Both the position numbers and the translations under genes were made by a program. This document shows, one piece after another, positions 8,578 through 12,500 of a stretch of DNA of 12,500 nt. The first letter of the stretch is position 1, and each line of letters opens with the position of its first letter. A model generated the notes under the pieces. That model saw nothing but the letters and a program-made list of their open reading frames with translations, was not told where the DNA came from and made no database searches. The DNA is from Actinidia chinensis (lineage: Eukaryota; Streptophyta; Magnoliopsida; Ericales; Actinidiaceae): NCBI GenBank assembly GCA_009663005.1, contig VIGQ01001451.1, forward strand, positions 175,001-187,500. The letters run 5' to 3'.

Positions 8578-9030
8578 GGCCTTGTACGGCCTAACTTTTA
8601 ATACTTGCGAAGGAAACGGAAACCTGGGGAATTCAATAAAACTGTGAGGTCTAAGATATTTTTAATTTTATTGTTCAATTTAATGCTTTGATATCGGATA
8701 TTCTTCCTGTGCTTATTTTCATGATTGTTTCGTTTCATTACTATGGCGGCCTTACTATTTTATATTAATTACAATCTATTGGCTATGTTAGATATCAAAT
8801 CCGCAATTGTTTGATCTCTCTAATTTTGTGAAGGGCAATGTAAGATTTGATGATTTGCTGCGTCAAGAAATTATTAAGTATCTTAGGAAGAACGTTCGAC
8901 TAAATTAAATGCAAAAACCGCTTGGTGTTTGTGTTGTTTAGTTTTAAAAAATCGATCTCTCTAATTCCCCTTAATGTTGCTACTAGATTAAATCTTTAGT
9001 CGTTGTCTTAGGTTGTTTTTAGTATTTAAG

Positions 9031-9061
9031 GTTAATTAGATCGGCTTGTTTTCTAATTAAC
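9031..9061 (+). repeat. Perfect 9-bp inverted repeat in the Athila-type LTR
   Basis: GTTAATTAG at 9031-9039 and CTAATTAAC at 9053-9061 are exact reverse complements around a 13-base loop. The transcript could form a hairpin in the R/U5 part of the LTR. Function is unknown. Confidence 0.7.
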
Positions 9062-9392
9062 ACGATTAAGGAGAATAGAAAATAGTTCCAACGGTGAATA
9101 TTTCAAATAATGAATATATATACTGCATCGATATCGTTTGTACAATTTCCTATGGTGATTTTACTAATCAATGTTTGTTCTTTTAAAAATTGATTTCCGA
9201 TATCATTGATTTGAATTGTTCTTTAATTGTTTTTCTTAAAATTATTTTATTTTTTATTCAAAACCCCATCCTTGTTCACAGTAAACATAAACTAAGCTAA
9301 ATACTCTCCGAGGGAACGATCTTTTACTTACACCACTACATTTTTTTTTTGGAGAATAAATTTATATTGGTTGCCTACACAGCAACAACTTT

Positions 9393-9410
9393 TGGCGCCG
9401 TTGTCGGGGA
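9393..9410 (+). other. tRNA-Asp primer binding site of the Athila-type element
   Basis: The sequence tggcgccgttgtcgggga matches the complement of the 3' end of plant tRNA-Asp at all but one position (T for C at position 12, which can still pair with G). It begins 5 bases after the LTR end and fixes both the element's orientation and the LTR boundary. Confidence 0.9.
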
Positions 9411-9654
9411 TTAATTTTTAGAGTTGAATTTTTGTGCTTCTTGGTGATCCTTGTTCGTTCTACTAAAAAAAAAATTAATCACTGCTATTTGGTAGCGAGC
9501 TTTATTATCATTTTTTTATTTCTTTTTATAAAATCTGGTTTTCGTTCTTGAAATCTTTAAATTGTTCAATTAAAAAAAAAATTAAAAAAAAAACTATCTG
9601 TGACTTGGTCTCGGTTCTTTAGATCCAAAGTTCTTCTGATCACAATATCCCACA
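9411..9654 (+). mobile_element. Athila-type 5' leader fragment
   Basis: This is untranslated leader after the primer binding site, with several A-tracts of nine or more (for example near 9463 and 9571-9592) and T-rich stretches. No coding motif was seen. Somewhere between about 9600 and 9660 it gives way to Tat integrase sequence; I cannot place the junction to the base. Confidence 0.6.
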
Positions 9655-10241
9655 ATGTTTTGGAAAGTTGATCACATCAGTGAAGCGAAGCATACACCCA
9701 TGTGATAATGGACTGACATTTTGGCGAGGTTAGAGAATCCTAAAGGCGAGGTTGAGAATCCAAAAGTTAATGGCAGAAGACCTTTCGAGTTTACTATTAA
9801 GGCCTACCACATGACGAGCAAATCCCACGGGTGAGATGCCTATACATACTGGTTTATGGGACAAAGTCAATCATACTAGTGGAGATAAGAATGCTAGTTT
9901 GGTTATGAATTTCATAAGGAGAACAATGAAGTTTAACTAAAGGCTTATCTTGATTCTCCCGCCGAAGGAGGGGAGCTTGTCGAGGCGCCCAAGGTTGCCT
10001 ACACGCATCAGTCATTAATGTCCATAACAATAGGGTTAAGCACATGTCATTTGCCTGACAACTGGTCCTTAGCAAATTCACTGTATCTACAAAGAACTTA
10101 ATGCTGAAACTCGGCTCGACATGGGAATGTCCCTACATGAGTCATATGTTGTCTAGGCAAGCACTTATGGAGGAAGACATGGCGGAAGGGGGGCACTACC
10201 TCTCCCCTAAAATGCGAACTTTGAAGAGATACTACCAATAG
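9655..10241 (+). pseudogene. pol: Integrase C-terminal region, copy B, to pol stop
   Basis: This is a second copy of Tat integrase starting upstream of where copy A ends. ARLRIQKLMAEDLSS can be read at about 9746-9790, and the shared AYHMTS/PTGEMPY region at about 9810-9850. An NNRVKHMSFA word lies at about 10027-10056. The pol end reads LKRYYQ then TAG at 10239-10241; this C-terminal word is the usual end of Tat pol. Stops and shifts are frequent. It is either the right-hand part of element 1, with overlap, or a second copy of the same subfamily. Confidence 0.75.
9745..9963 (+). repeat. Integrase segment duplicated at 7785-8004, right copy
   Basis: This is a direct repeat of the left copy, about 1.96 kb downstream in the same orientation. 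Matching words include aatccaaaagtt at 9757 and the cctaccacatgacgagca word near 9803. By eye, identity is in the range of three quarters or more, with about a dozen one-base length differences. It is far too long for a retrotransposon target-site duplication. Confidence 0.85.
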
Positions 10242-10877
10242 TTCTTTGGGGGGCATACTATGGAGGTAGCTTAATAATATTATTTGTCCTCGTCAAAATT
10301 CTAGTCTATTTTATAAAGTGATAGTGCTCGCTAATTTTCATGTAATTGTGTTATTTTAATCGAATCACCAATTTCTATAGTTCAATTTTGTTTTCTGGCC
10401 CAATTATTGAGGTGCCAAAATGTGTTAAATCGCCATTTCATTCACCACCATTTAAAATCAGATTGTTTAACTTATTGTTGTCACCTAAAATCAAATTGTT
10501 GTATCACTGATTTATTTATTAACATGGGGGCCTAGTTTAACTAACTTCTCTTCTTTTTTATTTCGCCAAAAAGATGCAAAAATGAAATTGGGATTCATTC
10601 TCGCAATTATTTGACAAGGCATCTGCTCGTGATTATATCGCCTACTATTCTGGTCGTCATAATTAATTTTATGTCTGCCCTGATTAAGATACTAAAGCTA
10701 TTAGGTCGCCTACAATTTTTTCGCCAAGTTCATCTCGCCAGTCATTATACGCTTAGTCATGATATCGCCAATTGAAAACAAACACAATTGTTATTGAAAC
10801 AAGACAACACTTGAGGAAAGCCTTTCCCTAGGGACTATTCACATGAATAGGGGGCCCAAGTCCCCCTAATCTAGAGA
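10242..10877 (+). other. AT-rich 3' region with scattered TCGCC motifs
   Basis: No gene is seen. A short G-run (tttgggggg, 10246-10253) right after the pol stop could be a polypurine tract, but what follows does not match the candidate 5' LTR. TCGCC occurs at 10430, 10563, 10638, 10706, 10721, 10735 and 10765 in an otherwise AT-rich background. The stretch is probably the 3' untranslated region of the Tat element, possibly with LTR remnants. Its end is set by the first readable motif of element 2. Confidence 0.5.
10835..10867 (+). repeat. Two adjoining hairpin-forming inverted repeats
   Basis: CTATTCA (10835-10841) and TGAATAG (10844-10850) are exact reverse complements with a 2-base gap. 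AGGGGG (10849-10854) and CCCCCT (10862-10867) pair across a 7-base loop. The two stems share bases 10849-10850, so they are mutually exclusive at full length. They lie just before element 2 becomes readable. Confidence 0.65.
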
Positions 10878-11085
10878 AATAGAATTATTGGGGGAGATTT
10901 ATATTATTAGACAAATGAACGAGGCCTCTCGGGCCCAATCAATGGCTAAAACAGCCGAGCAAGCATTGTCTAAACAAGAAGTAACCAACGTTCTCACAAG
11001 TCCGAACTGGAGAGGGTCCCAACACCCCATGCTAATCCCTAGTCATCTACCTAACTCAGGATCAACACGTACAAGTGTGAAGAGG
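10878..11085 (+). pseudogene. gag-protease linker of Tat element 2
   Basis: NRIIGGD at 10878-10898 matches the 'I-x-x-I-x-G-G' word found ahead of Tat proteases. A charged stretch with a KQEVTNVL word (10972-10995) follows. An open frame of 111 codons covers 10888-11223 but changes register relative to the protease active site. No gag domain is recognisable upstream, so element 2 appears to start here through truncation or by being cut by element 1. Confidence 0.6.
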
Positions 11086-11494
11086 ATCTGGTGGACACAG
11101 GAAGCTCCTGTCGAGGGGAGTATTAATGACCTTTTCAAACAAACAAACTTAAACTATCGAATAGACCTAAAATCCACTCGAGCCCATTTGGTCGATTTTA
11201 ATGCTCATCTCACTGGCCTTTGAGACCGTAACCCTCAAAATTTGAGCTGGTTCTTAAGAGTTTGGTGATAGATCATTGTTGTTGACATATCTTCCCCATA
11301 TAATGCGATTGTTGCGAGATTGGTTTACAAGACATATGAAGGGAGTGACTTCCACATTCACAAGCATAAAGTTTGCCACCACCCCCGAGGTGAAGACACC
11401 CTTTATGGTGATCAGTGGCACCAAATTAATGCTACAACACGTTCTGCCCTTATCTCCACTAGTCGGGGGCCATGAAGGAAGTGTAATTGATTGA
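11086..11494 (+). pseudogene. pol: Aspartic protease domain pseudogene, Tat element 2
   Basis: The retropepsin active-site word VDTGSS is readable at 11091-11108, with the catalytic Asp codon at 11094-11096. One frame change later, INDLFKQTNL (11129-11158) and VDFNAHLTG (11191-11217) follow, matching the usual order. VVDISSPYNAIVAR at 11278-11319 and MKGVTSTF at 11336-11359 form the C-terminal part. A stop follows FNAHLTGL at 11221. All protease landmarks occur in order but in three frames, so it is inactive. The wording differs clearly from the element 1 protease, so it belongs to a different subfamily. Confidence 0.8.
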
Positions 11495-11789
11495 AAGGAC
11501 ACGAAGTTCTGGAAGACTCGGAAGAGATCTGAGACTAGGTCATGGAGGACCTGATACGCTCAACGACTGGATGAGCCAGCTCAGATTGTTTTCTTTCTCA
11601 CTGGTGCAAACCTAGAGGAATGAGATAGAAATGAGCTCATCTAGTCCTTACAACAATCTCAAGGTCTTCACATAGACCCCTAAGAGATGCTAGATTAGAA
11701 TCCTAATTTTAATAATAAACAAATCGAGTTGAACGTTTCTCCCTTAGGACTGAAACAGTAAAACAACAAGGAAGAAGTCCGTGCAAAAC
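11495..11789 (+). pseudogene. pol: Protease-reverse transcriptase linker, Tat element 2
   Basis: VFFLTGANLEE at 11588-11620 ends in a stop. An ELI..L word follows near 11633-11650. NPNFNNKQIELNVSP (11699-11743) is in the place of the 'GIDP-x-F' start of the polymerase and the substrate strand after it. Several stops occur. Position and order support the call more than any single motif. Confidence 0.65.
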
Positions 11790-12406
11790 CAAGCATGTGA
11801 ATGTTATGATAGAAGAGGTAGAAAAACTAAAAAAAGAGGCTAGAGCAATAACAGAGGTTCTTTACCTGAGTTTGGCTGTCCAACACAGTTCGTGGTAAAG
11901 ATTAATACTGGCAAGTGGAGGTTTGCGTCGACTTTAGAAGCTTCAACTGGTCTTGTCCAAATTGGCTTTCATTTGCCAACGCTTGACCAATTAGTGGACT
12001 CTACTTTGGGTTATTCCCGGATACGCTTCCTGGATGCTTACCGAGGTTACCCATCCAAATAGCATGCCCGAGCTCAATTAAGAAAAAACTACCTCATCAC
12101 CGCCCGCTGCGTATTCTGTTATAAGATCATGCCCTTTTCGGCTAAAAAACGCTGAGCCCTATCAATGATGATCACCAAATATTTGAAGCATTCATGGGTA
12201 AAACATGGATGCCAAGCCATCGATTATATGACTTTACAAGAAAAAAAAGAGTCGGACCATGTGAAGGGCTTGACCGAAGTGTTTGCAATATCAAAAAAAC
12301 AAACAAATTGAATTGAGCAGCGAAATACACCTTCGGAAGTGCTCGAGTAAGTTCCTTGGACACTTAGTTACACGATTAGGGATCAAGTGAATCCAAGAAA
12401 TTGTAA
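11790..12406 (+). pseudogene. pol: Reverse transcriptase domain pseudogene, Tat element 2
   Basis: Motifs in order are IEEVEKLKK near 11808-11834, VCVDFRSFN at 11921-11947, and motif A in an uninterrupted run at 11982-12050 including LDQLVDSTLGYSRIRFLDAY, with the catalytic Asp codon 12033-12035. LITARCVFCYKIMPFSAK is at 12093-12146. The YVDD motif, expected near 12215-12225, is not readable. KESDHVKGLTEVFAI lies at 12246-12290 and KFLGHLVTRLGIK at 12349-12387. The palm wording (FLDAYRGY against FVDAFSGY in element 1) shows a distinct subfamily. The domain continues toward the window edge and is broken by many shifts. Confidence 0.85.
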
Positions 12407-12472
12407 CGATTATAACCTTATCAATTTCGAGATTGATAGCGATTATAACCTTATCAATTCGAGAATTGATTG
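12407..12472 (+). repeat. 33-bp tandem duplication within element 2 pol
   Basis: Two head-to-tail 33-base units (12407-12439 and 12440-12472) share cgattataaccttatcaat exactly and differ by a few bases after it. Each unit contains a short inverted repeat: TATCAAT/ATTGATA in the first and TCAATTC/GAATTGA in the second. The unit length is a multiple of three. It lies just after the reverse transcriptase core, near the start of the connection region. Confidence 0.8.
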
Positions 12473-12500
12473 GACTCATAATTATAGTCAAACGCCGCTA
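12473..12500 (+). pseudogene. pol: Element 2 pol, continuing past the window
   Basis: The remaining bases lie where the reverse transcriptase connection region should continue. No motif is long enough to recognise; the call is from position only. Confidence 0.4.

Larger units (their letters stand above)
8005..9387 (+). mobile_element. Athila-type Ty3/gypsy LTR
   Basis: The LTR runs from TGATGAGAATGC at 8005 to acagcaaca at 9387 (1383 bp), followed 5 bases later by a tRNA-Asp primer binding site. The TGATGAG start, long AT-rich body, TATA box at 8571 and tRNA-Asp site fit the Athila lineage. Only this LTR and about 250 bp of downstream leader are present; there is no Athila gag, pol or second LTR. 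It lies inside Tat integrase. No clean 5-bp duplication can be assigned because the right side is leader rather than an LTR end. Confidence 0.8.

Noticed and set aside
9854..10081. 75-codon minus-strand open frame
   Set aside because: It is antisense to integrase copy B.
10629..10675. Possible match to 5' LTR bases 1007-1045 (gattat, cgc and aattaatt words in the same order)
   Set aside because: It needs several gaps and does not extend to either side; too weak to call a 3' LTR without a computed alignment.
11254..11502. 82-codon minus-strand open frame
   Set aside because: It is antisense to the element 2 protease motifs VVDISSPYNAIVAR and MKGVTSTF.
12172..12491. Two minus-strand open frames near the window end
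   Set aside because: They are antisense to reverse transcriptase words at 12246-12290 and 12349-12387 and to the 33-bp repeat.

Overview
The window is plant nuclear DNA made almost entirely of nested, decayed LTR retrotransposons. It points to a seed plant, probably a dicot: Ty3/gypsy domains of the Tat lineage (including its extra 'archaeal-type' RNase H), an Athila-type LTR with a tRNA-Asp primer site, a Copia-type LTR and a MITE-like element all occur together. I cannot name the species. I see no intact host gene, tRNA, rRNA, CRISPR array or bacterial-style operon. I did not find an undescribed functional system; the interest lies in how the elements are nested and broken.

Layout. Bases 1-123 are unresolved flank. 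Bases 124-645 are a non-autonomous TIR element. Bases 648-1325 are the candidate 5' LTR of Tat element 1, followed by its primer binding site (1329-1346) and a leader (1347-1990). The gag pseudogene of element 1 runs 1991-2164 and resumes at 3558-4300. It is split by a Copia-type LTR in the opposite orientation (2165-3557). The pol pseudogene then follows in canonical order: protease (about 4500-4905), linker (to 5236), reverse transcriptase (5237-6060), RNase H (6061-6545), second aRNase H (6546-6960), and integrase copy A (7181-8004).

Integrase copy A is cut at 8004 by an Athila-type LTR (8005-9387) with its PBS (9393-9410) and about 240 bp of leader. A second copy of the same integrase region (copy B, about 9655-10241) follows and reaches the pol stop. 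About 220 bp of integrase sequence is therefore present on both sides of the Athila piece. Bases 10242-10877 are AT-rich 3' sequence with scattered TCGCC motifs and no recognised LTR.

From 10878 to the window end lies Tat element 2, a different subfamily in the same orientation. It starts abruptly at the gag-protease linker and continues through protease (with a readable VDTGSS active site) into reverse transcriptase.

Every coding domain carries stops and many 1-2 base frame changes, so nothing here is likely to make a working protein. Domain calls come from short motifs read by eye in three frames; boundaries are approximate unless a motif position is given. All family assignments rest on remembered family features, not on a database search.
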